The translations under genes and the position numbers were made by a program. Below are positions 39,515 through 49,199 of a stretch of 64,000 nucleotides of DNA, piece after piece (position 1 is the first letter of the stretch; the number at the start of each line of letters is the position of its first letter). The notes under the pieces were generated by a model, which was given only the letters and a program-made list of their open reading frames with translations, was not told the DNA's origin and searched no databases. Origin of the DNA: Sphingomonas sp. BK580 (GTDB taxonomy: Bacteria; Pseudomonadota; Alphaproteobacteria; Sphingomonadales; Sphingomonadaceae); contig NZ_JACIAY010000006.1 in NCBI RefSeq assembly GCF_014194975.1, positions 215,205 to 279,204 on the forward strand, given 5' to 3'.

Positions 39515-40405
39515 TCAGGCGTCCAGATGCTGGTGGAGGAAGGCGGTGGTGCGCTGCCAGGCGAGGTCGGCTGCGGCCTTGTTGTAGCGCTCCGCCGACG
39601 TGTCGTTGTTGAAGGCGTGGTCGACCCCCGGATAGGTGAAGGCCTCGAACGGCTTGCCGGCGGCGCGCAGCGCGGCGACCCAGGGCTCGGCGGTCTGCGC
39701 CACGCGCGTGTCCTTCCCGGCGTAATGGAGCAGCAGCGGCACCTGGAGCTTGGCCGCCTCGGCCGGATCCGGGGCGGGACCGTAGTAGCTCACGCCCGCG
39801 GCCAGCGCCGGCCCGGCGGCCAGCGCGACCCGATCGACCAGCGCGCCGCCCCAGCAGAATCCCACCGTGCCGACCTTGCCGTTGCCATTGGCGCGCCGGC
39901 CGAGCCGCGTCACCACCGCCACCGCGGTGGCGATCGTCGCGTCATAGTCGAGCCGGCCGATCAGCTCGCGCGCCTTGTCCTCGTCCGCCGGCGTGCCGCC
40001 CGCGCTGGACAGGAAGTCGGGCGCGAACGCGAAGAAGCCGGCGAGCGCGACGCGGCGCGCGACGTCCTCGATATGCGGCTGGAGCCCGCGGTTCTCGTGG
40101 ATCACCATCACCGCGCCGAGCTTGCCCGCGACTTTCCGCGGCGCCGCGAAATAGCCGGTGATGCTGCTGCCGCCAGCGAGCGTGAAGCCGCCCTTGCGCG
40201 TGATCAGCCGCTTGTCCGCGGGGTCGATCTGCGCGGCGGCGGCGGGGCTCGCGGCGATGCCGAGGATCAGCGCCTCCGCCGCCGCGGCCGAGCCCGCCAG
40301 CGCGGTCATCTGGCGCAGCAAGGCGCGGCGGTCGCGATGCTCGTGGGTGAAGTCGTCGTACAGCCGCACCGCGGCGTCGCGCAGCCCAGGGTCGTTCCGG
40401 TCCAT
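39515..40405 (-). CDS. Dienelactone hydrolase family protein (exported-looking)
   Basis: A 296-residue alpha/beta hydrolase with a hydrophobic segment at about 35-58 preceded by 'HRDRRALLRQMTALAGSAAA', resembling a Tat-type signal placed inside an N-terminal extension, as in several DLH homologues. The catalytic triad sites are Cys in 'VGTVGFCWGGALVDRVAL', Asp in 'YAGKDTRV' and His in 'YPGVDHAFNNDTS'; 'VMVIHENRGLQPHIEDVARR' is the DLH oxyanion region. Probable lactone/ester hydrolase. GGGAG precedes the start. It forms a two-gene unit with the GST downstream (three-base gap). Confidence 0.88.
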   Translation of the reverse strand: MDRNDPGLRDAAVRLYDDFTHEHRDRRALLRQMTALAGSAAAAEALILGIAASPAAAAQIDPADKRLITRKGGFTLAGGSSITGYFAAPRKVAGKLGAVMVIHENRGLQPHIEDVARRVALAGFFAFAPDFLSSAGGTPADEDKARELIGRLDYDATIATAVAVVTRLGRRANGNGKVGTVGFCWGGALVDRVALAAGPALAAGVSYYGPAPDPAEAAKLQVPLLLHYAGKDTRVAQTAEPWVAALRAAGKPFEAFTYPGVDHAFNNDTSAERYNKAAADLAWQRTTAFLHQHLDA

Positions 40406-40460
40406 CGCCCGCTCCCGTGATTCGTCGCTTCTCGGGCGCGAGCCTAGCGGGGCGGGGGCG

Positions 40461-40486
40461 GCGGGGCCATGCGCGAGTGGCCCCGC
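40461..40486 (-). terminator. Terminator hairpin after the TonB-dependent receptor gene
   Basis: GCGGGGCCA, loop of eight, TGGCCCCGC: a perfect nine-bp GC stem just beyond the receptor stop codon on the minus strand. Confidence 0.55.
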
Positions 40487-40492
40487 CTCATC

Positions 40493-43462
40493 TCAGCGGG
40501 TCTGCATCCGGATGCCGAGCCGGAAGGCGCGGCCGAGCAGGTCGCTGTAGGTGCTGTTCGCTGCCAGGCCCGTCTCGGGCAGCAGCAGCGGCCAGCGATC
40601 GAACACGTTGGTCACGTTGACGAACAGCTGTGCCTCCGCGCCCGCCATCGGTACCTTCGCGGCGAGGTTGAGGTCGGCGTAGAACAGCCCGGAGACGTGG
40701 TTGTCTTCATAGGTCGGGAACTGCGTCGTCGAGAGCGGACAGTTGGTCTGGCACTCGACTCCGTTGGCGGCGTAGCGACCGGCGCTCACCCCGCGGCCGA
40801 TCCCGGTGATCGAGAAGCCCGGCCCGTCATAGCCGGCGCTGACGCGGTACAGCCAGGTCGGCGTGCTCGCCTGACCGCCGTTCACCCCGACCGAGTCGAG
40901 CACCACCTGTCCCGGCACGCCGGTGTCGAGCAGATTGTCGATGTAGCGCGTCGCCACGCCGCGCAGCGTCAGCGCGCCCGGTGCGGAGACGCCGAGCGAG
41001 TCGAGCGCGACGCGGTAGGAGGCGTCGATGTCGACTCCGCGGACCAGCTGCCGGGCGGCGTTGAACGGCTGGGTGCGGAACAGCAGGTACGGCTGCGTCG
41101 GCGTCGAGCGCACCGGGTCCTGCGCGAAGGCACCGCAGAACTGCTGCTGGCCCTGCTGGCACAGGTCGATGATGTTCTGCGCGCTGAAGCTGCTGATCGC
41201 GTCGTCGACGTCGATGCGGAAATAGTCGACCGACAGGTTGAGGCCGGGCACCCAGCGCGGCGTCAGCACCACCCCGGCGTTCCACGAATCGGCCTTCTCC
41301 GGGCGCAGCTCGAGGTTGCCGGTGGCGGTGGCGGAATAGCCGAAGCTGGCCGGGCCGTTGGCACCGTCGCTGGTATAGGCCGGGTTGCGCACCGAGTCGC
41401 TGTTGGCCGCGCCGGCCTGGAACAGCTCGTTGAGGTTGGGCGCGCGGATGTCGCGCGAGCGCGTGACGCGGAAGCGGATGTCCTCGACCGGTCGCCACGT
41501 CGCGCCCGCCTTCCAGGTCGTGACGTACCCGGCGGTGGAGTAGCGCGTCGCGCGCGCGGCGCCGTTGAGCTCCAGCCCGAGCCCGAGCGGCACCACCGTC
41601 TCGAGATACGCCTCCTTCACGTCATAGCTGCCGTTGGTGGGGAGGTAGTTGCCGACCGACCAGGCGTTGGCGGTGCTGGTCTGGGTGACGACCGGCTGGA
41701 ACTCGGCGGGGACGAAGCCGGTGATCTTCTCGCGGCGATATTCCGCGCCGAGCGCGAGGCTGACGTCGCCCGCCCAGGTGGCGAAGGGGTTGAACGCGAC
41801 GTTGGCGCCGGTAACCCATTGCTCCACCGTCTCGTCGCGATAGGGATCGCCGAGGACATAGCGCACCGCGGCGGGATCGGCGACGCCGACGCCGAGCCGG
41901 TTGAGCGGCACGCAGCCGGGCGCGTCATTGGCGGGGTTGGTGTCGGTGTTGACGCGGCAGGCGATCGTGCCGCCGGCGAAGACCGCGTCCGTCGCCGCGT
42001 TCATGCGCGCCAGGTTCATGACGTTGCGGAGCTGCTCGCGCAGGTCGGCGCGGCCGTACTGGCCGTAGACGTTCCAGGTCGCGGGACGGCCGAATGCCTG
42101 AGTCCTGCCCTCCGCCCCGATGACGTAGCGCTGCACCTCGCGGCGGTTGTCGACCGCGCGGAACGGCAGGTCGGCCGAGGAGGTCGCGACCGTGACGGTG
42201 TTGATCCCGCTCAGCAGCGCTGGGCCGAGCGTGTTCTGGAGGAAGGCGTTGTCGCGCTGGTAGGTGATGCCGGTCGAGAGATTCGGGCCGGCGTTGAAGA
42301 ACACGCGCTGGCGGTTGTACGAGCCCTCGGCGAACAGCTCCACGCCGTCCGCCACCTCGAAGCCGGCGCGCGCGAACACGCCGTGGCGGTCGTCCTCCGG
42401 GTCGAGCCCGATGCGGCGCCCGGTGTCGTTGACCTGCCAGTCGCCACCCTGAGTCAGCGTCGGCGCGGCGCTGCCGCCGGGCGCAGGGAAGGTCAGCGCG
42501 CCGTAATTGTACCGCTGCACCGCGCCGCCGGCGCCGAAATAGTAGCCGCGCAATCGGTTCGCGGTGCCCCCCGTCGAGGCGGTGACGATCCCGCCCGGGG
42601 TCGAGTTGACCGCGCCGACCTGGCGGCGGATCAGGAACTGCGGGGTGGTGCTGGTCGCGGTCCAGTTCGGGTCCTGGATGCGGACATAGCCGGTCGCGTT
42701 CCAGTCGCGATCGACCTGGAAGATGCCGTCGCGGTGCGCCAGCTCGGCGTTGACGACGAGGTGCCCGCGCCCGCCCGCGAAGCTGAGCCCGCCGGTGACC
42801 GCGAGCGAGTAATTGTAGCCGTCGCCCTTGTCGGTCACGCCGCTGTCGGCGCTGACCTTGATGCCCTCGAAGCCCTTGTCGAGCACGAAGTTGACGACGC
42901 CCGCCACCGCGTCCGAGCCGTAGGCGGCGGAGGCGCCGCCGGTGACGACCTCGACGCTCTTCACCAGCGCCTGCGGGATGGTGTTGACGTCGACCAGCCC
43001 GGTGATGGTCGAGGCGACCGAGCGGCGACCGTCGAGCAGCACCAGGGTGCGCGTCTCGCCAAGGTTGCGCAGGTTGAGCGCGTTGATCCCGGCCTGGCCG
43101 CTGCTCAGGTTGAGCCGCGAGTTGGCCGGGCGGGTCGAGCCGGCGAGCGCGGGCAGCTGGTTGACGAAATCGGCGATGTTGTTGCTCGGCGAGCCGTTCT
43201 GGATCTCCTCCTGGCTCAGCACGGTGAGCGGGGTGGGCGCCTCGAAGCCGCTGCGCAGCACGCGCGAGCCGGTGACGACCACGTCGGCGCCGCCCTCCGG
43301 CGCTGCCGCCTCGGTCTGCGCCGTGGCCAGCTCGCCCGCGGGCGGTCCCTGCTCCGTCGACGCGATCTGCCCGACGGCGGGGAGCGCGAGCGCCGCCAGC
43401 AGCGCGCCGCCGCCCCATCCCGCCAGGAGCCTGCCGCGCCCGATGTGCCGCTGTTCTGTCAT
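40493..43462 (-). CDS. TonB-dependent outer-membrane receptor
   Basis: A 989-residue TonB-dependent receptor. It has a signal peptide (MTEQRHIGRGRLLAGWGGGA, then a hydrophobic stretch), a short linker, and a plug domain with 'VVVTGSRVLRSGFEAPTPLTVL', 'LRNLGETRTLVLLDGRR' and 'VEVVTGGASAAYGSDAVAGVVNFVL' (excerpts). A long beta-barrel with aromatic-rich strands follows; the sequence ends 'RLGIRMQTR' without the usual terminal aromatic residue. This plug type is common in sphingomonad receptors for plant- or peptide-derived oligomers rather than siderophores, but the ligand is unknown. It is divergent, across 490 bases, from the penicillin-acylase/D-aminoacylase pair, which may process its cargo. 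Confidence 0.92.
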   Translation of the reverse strand: MTEQRHIGRGRLLAGWGGGALLAALALPAVGQIASTEQGPPAGELATAQTEAAAPEGGADVVVTGSRVLRSGFEAPTPLTVLSQEEIQNGSPSNNIADFVNQLPALAGSTRPANSRLNLSSGQAGINALNLRNLGETRTLVLLDGRRSVASTITGLVDVNTIPQALVKSVEVVTGGASAAYGSDAVAGVVNFVLDKGFEGIKVSADSGVTDKGDGYNYSLAVTGGLSFAGGRGHLVVNAELAHRDGIFQVDRDWNATGYVRIQDPNWTATSTTPQFLIRRQVGAVNSTPGGIVTASTGGTANRLRGYYFGAGGAVQRYNYGALTFPAPGGSAAPTLTQGGDWQVNDTGRRIGLDPEDDRHGVFARAGFEVADGVELFAEGSYNRQRVFFNAGPNLSTGITYQRDNAFLQNTLGPALLSGINTVTVATSSADLPFRAVDNRREVQRYVIGAEGRTQAFGRPATWNVYGQYGRADLREQLRNVMNLARMNAATDAVFAGGTIACRVNTDTNPANDAPGCVPLNRLGVGVADPAAVRYVLGDPYRDETVEQWVTGANVAFNPFATWAGDVSLALGAEYRREKITGFVPAEFQPVVTQTSTANAWSVGNYLPTNGSYDVKEAYLETVVPLGLGLELNGAARATRYSTAGYVTTWKAGATWRPVEDIRFRVTRSRDIRAPNLNELFQAGAANSDSVRNPAYTSDGANGPASFGYSATATGNLELRPEKADSWNAGVVLTPRWVPGLNLSVDYFRIDVDDAISSFSAQNIIDLCQQGQQQFCGAFAQDPVRSTPTQPYLLFRTQPFNAARQLVRGVDIDASYRVALDSLGVSAPGALTLRGVATRYIDNLLDTGVPGQVVLDSVGVNGGQASTPTWLYRVSAGYDGPGFSITGIGRGVSAGRYAANGVECQTNCPLSTTQFPTYEDNHVSGLFYADLNLAAKVPMAGAEAQLFVNVTNVFDRWPLLLPETGLAANSTYSDLLGRAFRLGIRMQTR

Positions 43463-43952
43463 CTCTGCCCCCTATGACCCGTGAGGGCCGCTGCGTTCGG
43501 CCGGGCCGCGCGGCCCGCCGTCGCCTCCTGCGACCCCCGCGGCCGCGGTCGTTCGAGCGCCGGGCGTGTCGGGTATCGGCGCCGAAGGTGAAGCGGCACG
43601 GCGGGGAGCGTCAAGCGCCTCGTCCTTTCGCAACGTTGTGAGCGGCATAGACGCGGGGCATGGCTTCGGCCGGATGCTCGGTCGGGCGCGACGTCGCCAG
43701 CGTTCCGCGCGTATTGTGTTCCTGCGAAAGCGGGAACCCAGGGCCAGAGCAGACAGACCGCGCGTGGTGCGCGATACCCCTGGGCTCCCGCCCGCGGGTA
43801 GCACGGACAGCTCCTCGCGCTTGTCAGACGCGCGAGCACGCCGCGCAACACCATAGCCGTGACCTATGCCCCCGCCGCCGATCGCGGCTCGCGCGCCCCA
43901 TGCTGCGCGTGTAGCGTCATCCCGCCCGCCGCCGGTACGACAGGGAGACCCA
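43463..43952. repeat. Intergenic region with palindromic repeat doublet, copy 6 (43715-43803)
   Basis: 490 bases between divergent receptor and acylase genes. It contains an inverted pair 'gtgttcctgcgaaagcggga'/'cccgcccgcgggtagcac' with 'acccaggg'/'cccctggg' continuing the stem. The remaining sequence must hold both promoters, but I see no clear -35/-10. An SD-like AGGGAG precedes the acylase ATG. Confidence 0.6.
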
Positions 43953-46307
43953 ATGCTCGACCGTCGCTCCTTCCTGCTCGGCAGCGCCGCGACGCTGGCG
44001 CTCGCCCCGGCGTGGCGCACACGCGCGCAGACGGCGCCCGCCTCGAACCACACCCTCGCCGCTGGTCTCACCGCACCGGTCGAGATCGTCGACGACGTCT
44101 ACGGCGTGCCGCATATCCGCGCGTCGTCGATCCCGGATGCGTTCTTCGGCCAGGGCTATGTCGTCGCGCGCGACCGTCTCTTCCAGATCGACCTCGCGCA
44201 CCGCCGCGAGCTCGGCCGACTCGCCGAGGCGTTCGGCGCCGACTTCGCGCCGCACGACGCCACCGCACGGCTGTTCCACTATCGCGGCGACCTCGACGCC
44301 GAGCTGGCGCGGATCCCTGCCGACATACTCGCCAGCGCGCGCGGCTATGTCGCCGGGATCAACGCGCGGATCGCGGAGGTCACCGCCGACCCCGCGCTGT
44401 TGCCGCCCGAATATGGCATCCTCGGCGTCACGCCCCTGCGCTGGGACGTGCGCGACTTCGTGCTCGCGCGCGGCGCGTCGGCGGGCAACACCGACGACGA
44501 GCTGCGCCGGGCGCAGCTCGCCGCGCTCGGGCTGCTCGACCTCGACGCGATCATGGCGCCGCTCCGCCCCGCGGGCGTGCTGCGCGTGCCCGAGGGGCTC
44601 GACGTCGCCGCGGTGAGCGACCACGATCTCGCCGCGCTCAACCTCGGCGGTCTACCCTTCGGCCCCGACACGCCGACGCGCGGCGAACGTGTCGACGCCG
44701 CTAACGCGGGCAGCAATGCGTGGACGATCGCGCCCTCGCGCAGCGCCACCGGGCGCGCGATCCTCGCCAACGACCCGCACCTCGGGCTCGGCGGCTTCGG
44801 CCCCCGCCACGTCGCGCATCTCAGCGCGCCCGGGCTCGACGTGATCGGCGGCGGTGCGCCGGGCCTGCCCGGGATCATGCAGGGGCATACCGACCAGTTC
44901 GCCTTCGGCCGCACCAACTTCCACATCGACCAGGAGGATCTGTTCGTCCTCGAGCTCCACCCGAGCGACCCCGAGCGCTACCGCCACGCCGGCGGGTGGA
45001 AGGCGTTCGACACGCGCGCGGTGACGATCCCGGTCAAGGGCGCCGCGCCGCACCGCGCGACGCTGCGCCACTCGGTCCACGGCCCGGTGGTGAGCCACGA
45101 TCCCACGAGGCGCCGCGCCACCGCGCTCGGCTCGATCGCGATGCAGCCGGGCGCGAGCGGCGCCTTCGCGATGATCGCGATCAATCTCGCGCGCGACTGG
45201 CAGGGCCTCAAGGAGGCGTTCAAACTCCATCCCTCGCCGACCAATTTCCACTACGCGGACATCGCCGGCAACCACGGCTGGCAGGTGATCGGCTTCGTGC
45301 CGCAGCGCCGGCGCGGCGACGGGCTGCTGCCGGTGCCGGGCGACGGGCGCTACGACTGGACCGGCTACCGCGACTATCGCGCGCTGCCGAGCGTCTACAA
45401 CCCGCCCGCGGGCTGGTTCGCCTCCGCCAACCAGGACAATCTGCCCGCCGGCTGGCCACGCGACCGCATCCCGGCGCGCTCCTTCCGCGACCCCTATCGC
45501 TACGAGCGGATCGCGGCGGTGCTCGCCGCACAGCCGCGCCACACGCTCGCCGACAGCGTGGCGCTGCAGCACGACACGCTCTCCGCACCGGCGCGGCAGC
45601 TGCTCGCGCTGCTGCCCGCGGGCGGGGCGCCCGCCGTGACGCTGCTGCGCGGCTGGGACGCGCGGGTCGACGCCGACAGTGCCGCCGCGGCGCTGTTCGA
45701 GATCCTGTGGCGCGAGCTCGGCCAGCGCGTGCTCGCCGCGATCGTGCCCGCGCGCGCGCGCCACCTCGTCACCGAGATCGCACCCTCGGTGCTGCTCGAC
45801 CTGCTCGCGCACCCCGACCGGCGGCTCGGCGCAAATCCGGCGGCCGCGCGCGACGCGCTGCTCGCCGCCGCGCTGGCGAGCGCGTGGGATCGTGCCGTCG
45901 TGCTGATGGGGCCGGACGCGCGGACGTGGCGCTGGTACCGGCTCCACCGGGTGACGATCCGCCACCCGCTGTCGCGCATCCCCGCGATCGCCGCCGCCTT
46001 CCCGGTGATCGAGGGCGGCGGCTCGGGCGGTGACGGCTATACGGTGATGGCGCGCTGGCTCGGCGACGGGCCGGACTGGCGCACGCGCGGCGGGGCGAGC
46101 TATCTCCAGGTGATCGACGTCGGGGCATGGGACCGCTCGCTGATGCTCAACCTGCCCGGCCAGTCGAACGCGCCGACCTCGCCGCATCATCGCGACCAGT
46201 ACGCGTCCTGGATCGCCGGACGGATGCTGCCGATGCTGTTCGGGCGCGCCGCGGTCGACGCGCGGGTCGCGACGCGGCGGACGCTGCTGCCCGCGGGGGC
46301 GCGGTGA
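43953..46307 (+). CDS. Penicillin acylase family protein (exported Ntn hydrolase)
   Basis: A 784-residue precursor with a Tat-like signal peptide (MLDRRSFLLGSAATLALAPA). It follows the penicillin/AHL/acyl-amino acid acylase order: alpha chain with 'VEIVDDVYGVPHIRASSIPD' and 'GYVVARDRLFQIDLAHRRELG', a spacer, then the beta chain starting at Ser in 'ANAGSNAWTIAP', where autocatalytic cleavage before Ser creates the nucleophile. Further blocks are 'AILANDPHLGLGGFGPRHVAH' (excerpt) and 'HRDQYASWIAGRM'. The closest type is the aculeacin/PvdQ-like or general amide acylase; substrate unknown. Start supported by AGGGAG. It overlaps the D-aminoacylase gene by four bases (GTGA). Confidence 0.9.
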   Translation: MLDRRSFLLGSAATLALAPAWRTRAQTAPASNHTLAAGLTAPVEIVDDVYGVPHIRASSIPDAFFGQGYVVARDRLFQIDLAHRRELGRLAEAFGADFAPHDATARLFHYRGDLDAELARIPADILASARGYVAGINARIAEVTADPALLPPEYGILGVTPLRWDVRDFVLARGASAGNTDDELRRAQLAALGLLDLDAIMAPLRPAGVLRVPEGLDVAAVSDHDLAALNLGGLPFGPDTPTRGERVDAANAGSNAWTIAPSRSATGRAILANDPHLGLGGFGPRHVAHLSAPGLDVIGGGAPGLPGIMQGHTDQFAFGRTNFHIDQEDLFVLELHPSDPERYRHAGGWKAFDTRAVTIPVKGAAPHRATLRHSVHGPVVSHDPTRRRATALGSIAMQPGASGAFAMIAINLARDWQGLKEAFKLHPSPTNFHYADIAGNHGWQVIGFVPQRRRGDGLLPVPGDGRYDWTGYRDYRALPSVYNPPAGWFASANQDNLPAGWPRDRIPARSFRDPYRYERIAAVLAAQPRHTLADSVALQHDTLSAPARQLLALLPAGGAPAVTLLRGWDARVDADSAAAALFEILWRELGQRVLAAIVPARARHLVTEIAPSVLLDLLAHPDRRLGANPAAARDALLAAALASAWDRAVVLMGPDARTWRWYRLHRVTIRHPLSRIPAIAAAFPVIEGGGSGGDGYTVMARWLGDGPDWRTRGGASYLQVIDVGAWDRSLMLNLPGQSNAPTSPHHRDQYASWIAGRMLPMLFGRAAVDARVATRRTLLPAGAR

Positions 46308-47878
46308 GGCGCGCGCTGCTCGCGCTGCTGCTGGTCGGGGCGGCGCCCGCACCGGCGCGGCCCGACGTCGCGATCCGCGGCGGCACGGTCTACACCGGCG
46401 CCGACGCGCCGCCCTTCCGCGGCGACGTCGAGGTGACCGGCGATCGGATCAGCTACGTCGGGGTCTCGCGTCGCGGCGCGGCGAAGCGCGTGATCGACGC
46501 ACGTGGCAAGCTGGTCACCCCGGGGTTGATCGACGCGCACACGCATCCGGACACCTATCTGCGCTCGCCAGACGCCGCAGTCCGCGCCAATATCGCCTGG
46601 CTCGCGCAGGGCGTGACGACGATCGTCACCGGGGTGGACGGCTATGGCACCCCGGACATCGCCGCCGACGCGCGCGCACTGGCCGGCAAGGGCATCGGCA
46701 CCAACACCGTGCCCCTCGTCGGCTTCGGCGCGGTGCGGCGCCGCGTGCTGGGTGCGTCCGCGCGTGCGCCCGGGGCCGACGAACTGGCCGAGATGCGCGC
46801 GCTGGTGGCGAGGGCGATGTGCCAGGGCGCGACGGGCTTCTCGACCGGGCTGTTCTACGCGCCGCAGCGCTATGCCAGTACCGACGAGGTGATCGCGGTG
46901 GCGCGCGAGGCGGGGTCGCGCGGCGGCCTCTACGACACGCATCAGCGCGACGAATCGGACTATTCGATCGGACTGATGGCTTCGACCCGCGAGGCGCTGC
47001 GGATCGGGCGCGAGGCGGCGATGCCGGTGCATATCGCGCACCTGAAGGCGCTCGGCGTCGCGGTCCACGGTCAGGCGCCCGCGCTGGTCGCGCTGATCGA
47101 GGCGGCGCGGCGCGCGGGGCAGGAGGTCACCGCGGACCAATATCCGTGGCTCGCCTCGGGCTCGGCGGTGGACGCCGCGCTGGTGCCGGGCTGGGCGCTC
47201 GATGGCGGCTACCGCGCCATGATCGCGCGCTTCGACGATCCCGCCGCGATGGTGCGGATCCGGCCCGAGATGCAGGCCAACCTGCGCCGTCGCGGCGGGG
47301 CGGCCTCGCTGCTGCTGACCAGCGCGGGCCAGCCCTGGACCGGGCGGACGCTGGCGCAGGTGGCGGCGGCGTGGCGGGTCGACCCGATCGACGCCGCGCT
47401 CCGCCTCCTGCGCGCGCCCAATGCCGCGCGCACCGACCCCGCGGGGGCGGCGGTGGCGAGCTTCAACATGGTCGACCGCGACGTCGACCTGATCATGCGC
47501 CAGCCGTGGGTGGTGACCAGCTCGGACGGGTCGGACGGCCACCCGCGCCAGTTCGCCACCTTCCCGCGCAAGTACCAGGTCTACGTCCGCCAGCGCCGCG
47601 TGATCAGCCTGGCCGACTTCGTGCGGCGCTCGAGCGGGGCGACCGCCGACATTTACCGGCTCGCGGGACGCGGCTACCTACGCGCCGGTTATGTCGCGGA
47701 CATCGCGGTGATCGACCCGACCCGCTACGCACCGCGCGCGGATTACCTCCACCCGCGTGTGCCGGGCGCGGGCGTCGCCGCGGTGCTGGTCAACGGGCGT
47801 GTCGCGCTGGTGAACGGCAGGCCGACCGGCGCGCTCGCCGGGCGCGTGCTGCTGCGCGAACCGCCGCGCGGCTGCTGA
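46304..47878 (+). CDS. D-aminoacylase family amidohydrolase (exported)
   Basis: A 524-residue metal-dependent amidohydrolase starting at a GTG that overlaps the acylase stop. A signal peptide (VRRALLALLLVGAAPAPARP) indicates export. It has the D-aminoacylase/N-acyl-D-amino-acid deacylase features: HxH in 'VTPGLIDAHTHPDTYLR', 'GFSTGLFYAP', 'GGLYDTHQRDES' (His), 'MPVHIAHLKALGVAVHG' (His) and 'WVVTSSDGSDGHPRQF' (Asp). At the site of the metal-bridging cysteine found in some D-aminoacylases, this protein reads 'TTIVTGVDGYG', so Asp may take that place. Probable substrate: N-acyl-D-amino acids or small D-containing peptides in the periplasm. Confidence 0.87.
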   Translation: MRRALLALLLVGAAPAPARPDVAIRGGTVYTGADAPPFRGDVEVTGDRISYVGVSRRGAAKRVIDARGKLVTPGLIDAHTHPDTYLRSPDAAVRANIAWLAQGVTTIVTGVDGYGTPDIAADARALAGKGIGTNTVPLVGFGAVRRRVLGASARAPGADELAEMRALVARAMCQGATGFSTGLFYAPQRYASTDEVIAVAREAGSRGGLYDTHQRDESDYSIGLMASTREALRIGREAAMPVHIAHLKALGVAVHGQAPALVALIEAARRAGQEVTADQYPWLASGSAVDAALVPGWALDGGYRAMIARFDDPAAMVRIRPEMQANLRRRGGAASLLLTSAGQPWTGRTLAQVAAAWRVDPIDAALRLLRAPNAARTDPAGAAVASFNMVDRDVDLIMRQPWVVTSSDGSDGHPRQFATFPRKYQVYVRQRRVISLADFVRRSSGATADIYRLAGRGYLRAGYVADIAVIDPTRYAPRADYLHPRVPGAGVAAVLVNGRVALVNGRPTGALAGRVLLREPPRGC

Positions 47879-47884
47879 GCGGGT

Positions 47885-49051
47885 TCACACCAGCGCGGGG
47901 CGCGGGTCGACATGGGTGCGGCGCGAGGCATGGCGGCGCAGCCCGATCAGCGGGCGCAGCGGCCCGATCGCGCGACCGATCAGGTAGAAGGCCCAGCATC
48001 CCGCCACAGTGGCCGCCACCAGCACCGCGAAGGCGGCCCAGCCCGGCAGCGCCAGCGCGCGCAAGGAGTCGGCGGCGAGCACGATGATCGACTGGTGAAC
48101 GATGTAGAAGGGGAAGACCGCCTCGGTCAGCATCGGGCGCCAGCGCTGGTCGCGGTTCCAGTGCGAGTCGGCATAGCCGATCAGCGCCGTCACCGCGCTC
48201 CACCCCTCGACCGCGCGCGCGATCGAGAAGATCGTGCCCCAGGGCGCGGGCATGGTGTTGCCCGGCCAACGTATCTCGATCCCAGCGACGAGCGCGTAGG
48301 CGCCCACCGCGAGCGCGGCCGCCGGCTTCCACTGGCGTACGAAGGCGGCGAGCGTGGCCGGCGCACAGGCGAGCGCGTAGCCGAACAGGAAGGGCGGGAA
48401 GTAGCTGGCGTGCGCGACCCAGTCGTCGACCAGCGCGTGAGTCTCACGCGCGCCGGGAAAGAGGACGAAGTTGACCAGCACCATGTAAGTGATCGGCAAC
48501 ACCAGCAGCGCCGGCCCGCGCATCACCCAGGCGAAGCCGCGCTGCGTTGCATCGGTGACGGCGGCGGGCAACAGCCCGGCGGCGAGTGCCAGCACGAGCG
48601 TGTAGACCCAGAGGTAGCCGATGAACCACAGGTGGTTCCACGTCGGCAGCGCGATCGGCCCGAGCGTCGCGAAGCGCCAGTAGTCGTGCCAGTAAAAGTA
48701 CAGGAAGCCGTGCGGGTAGCCGAACTTCTCGCCGAGCTCGACCCAGGGCTGTACCGGCACGATCACGGCCACGCCGAAGGCGAGCGGCACCAGCAGCCGC
48801 AGCGAGCGCTGCCGCGCGAACCGCCACGGTTTCCTGTTGCGGATCATCAGTGCGCGGCTGGCATAGCCGGAGACGAGGAACAGCAGCGCGAGCCGCCAGG
48901 GGTTGGACGCCATCATCGGCACCGCCACCCACCAGGCGCCCGGCAGCTTGGCGTGGAAGTCCCACGGCACGAACACCATCCCGACATGGTAGAGGATGAG
49001 GATCGCGAACGCCCCGATGCGGAGCCAGTCGAGGCCGTAATGCCGCTGCAT
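47885..49051 (-). CDS. Acyltransferase family 3 membrane protein
   Basis: A 388-residue integral membrane protein with about ten spans. Family features are the N-terminal '[21 protein letters not shown]' with the R-x-H-type catalytic histidine region, '[14 protein letters not shown]', and '[21 protein letters not shown]' near the end. It belongs to the acyltransferase-3/OafA-like group (subset resembling glucan modification protein MdoC/OpgC), which transfers acyl groups to carbohydrates on the periplasmic side. The acceptor is not predictable. Starts at 49051 and converges with the D-aminoacylase gene; divergent from ispG. Confidence 0.88.
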   Translation of the reverse strand: MQRHYGLDWLRIGAFAILILYHVGMVFVPWDFHAKLPGAWWVAVPMMASNPWRLALLFLVSGYASRALMIRNRKPWRFARQRSLRLLVPLAFGVAVIVPVQPWVELGEKFGYPHGFLYFYWHDYWRFATLGPIALPTWNHLWFIGYLWVYTLVLALAAGLLPAAVTDATQRGFAWVMRGPALLVLPITYMVLVNFVLFPGARETHALVDDWVAHASYFPPFLFGYALACAPATLAAFVRQWKPAAALAVGAYALVAGIEIRWPGNTMPAPWGTIFSIARAVEGWSAVTALIGYADSHWNRDQRWRPMLTEAVFPFYIVHQSIIVLAADSLRALALPGWAAFAVLVAATVAGCWAFYLIGRAIGPLRPLIGLRRHASRRTHVDPRPALV

Positions 49052-49199
49052 CGCGGCGCGCCTAGCATCAACGTGGCAGTTACGCGAGGCGGCGCTGGTT
49101 GAGCCGGGTCGCGGCGCCGCGCGAGCGGCCGGTCCGCGAACACCGCGCCTGAGCGCCCCCGCCTTCCAACCGTCACGTCGCGCATGTATATGGTGCGCC

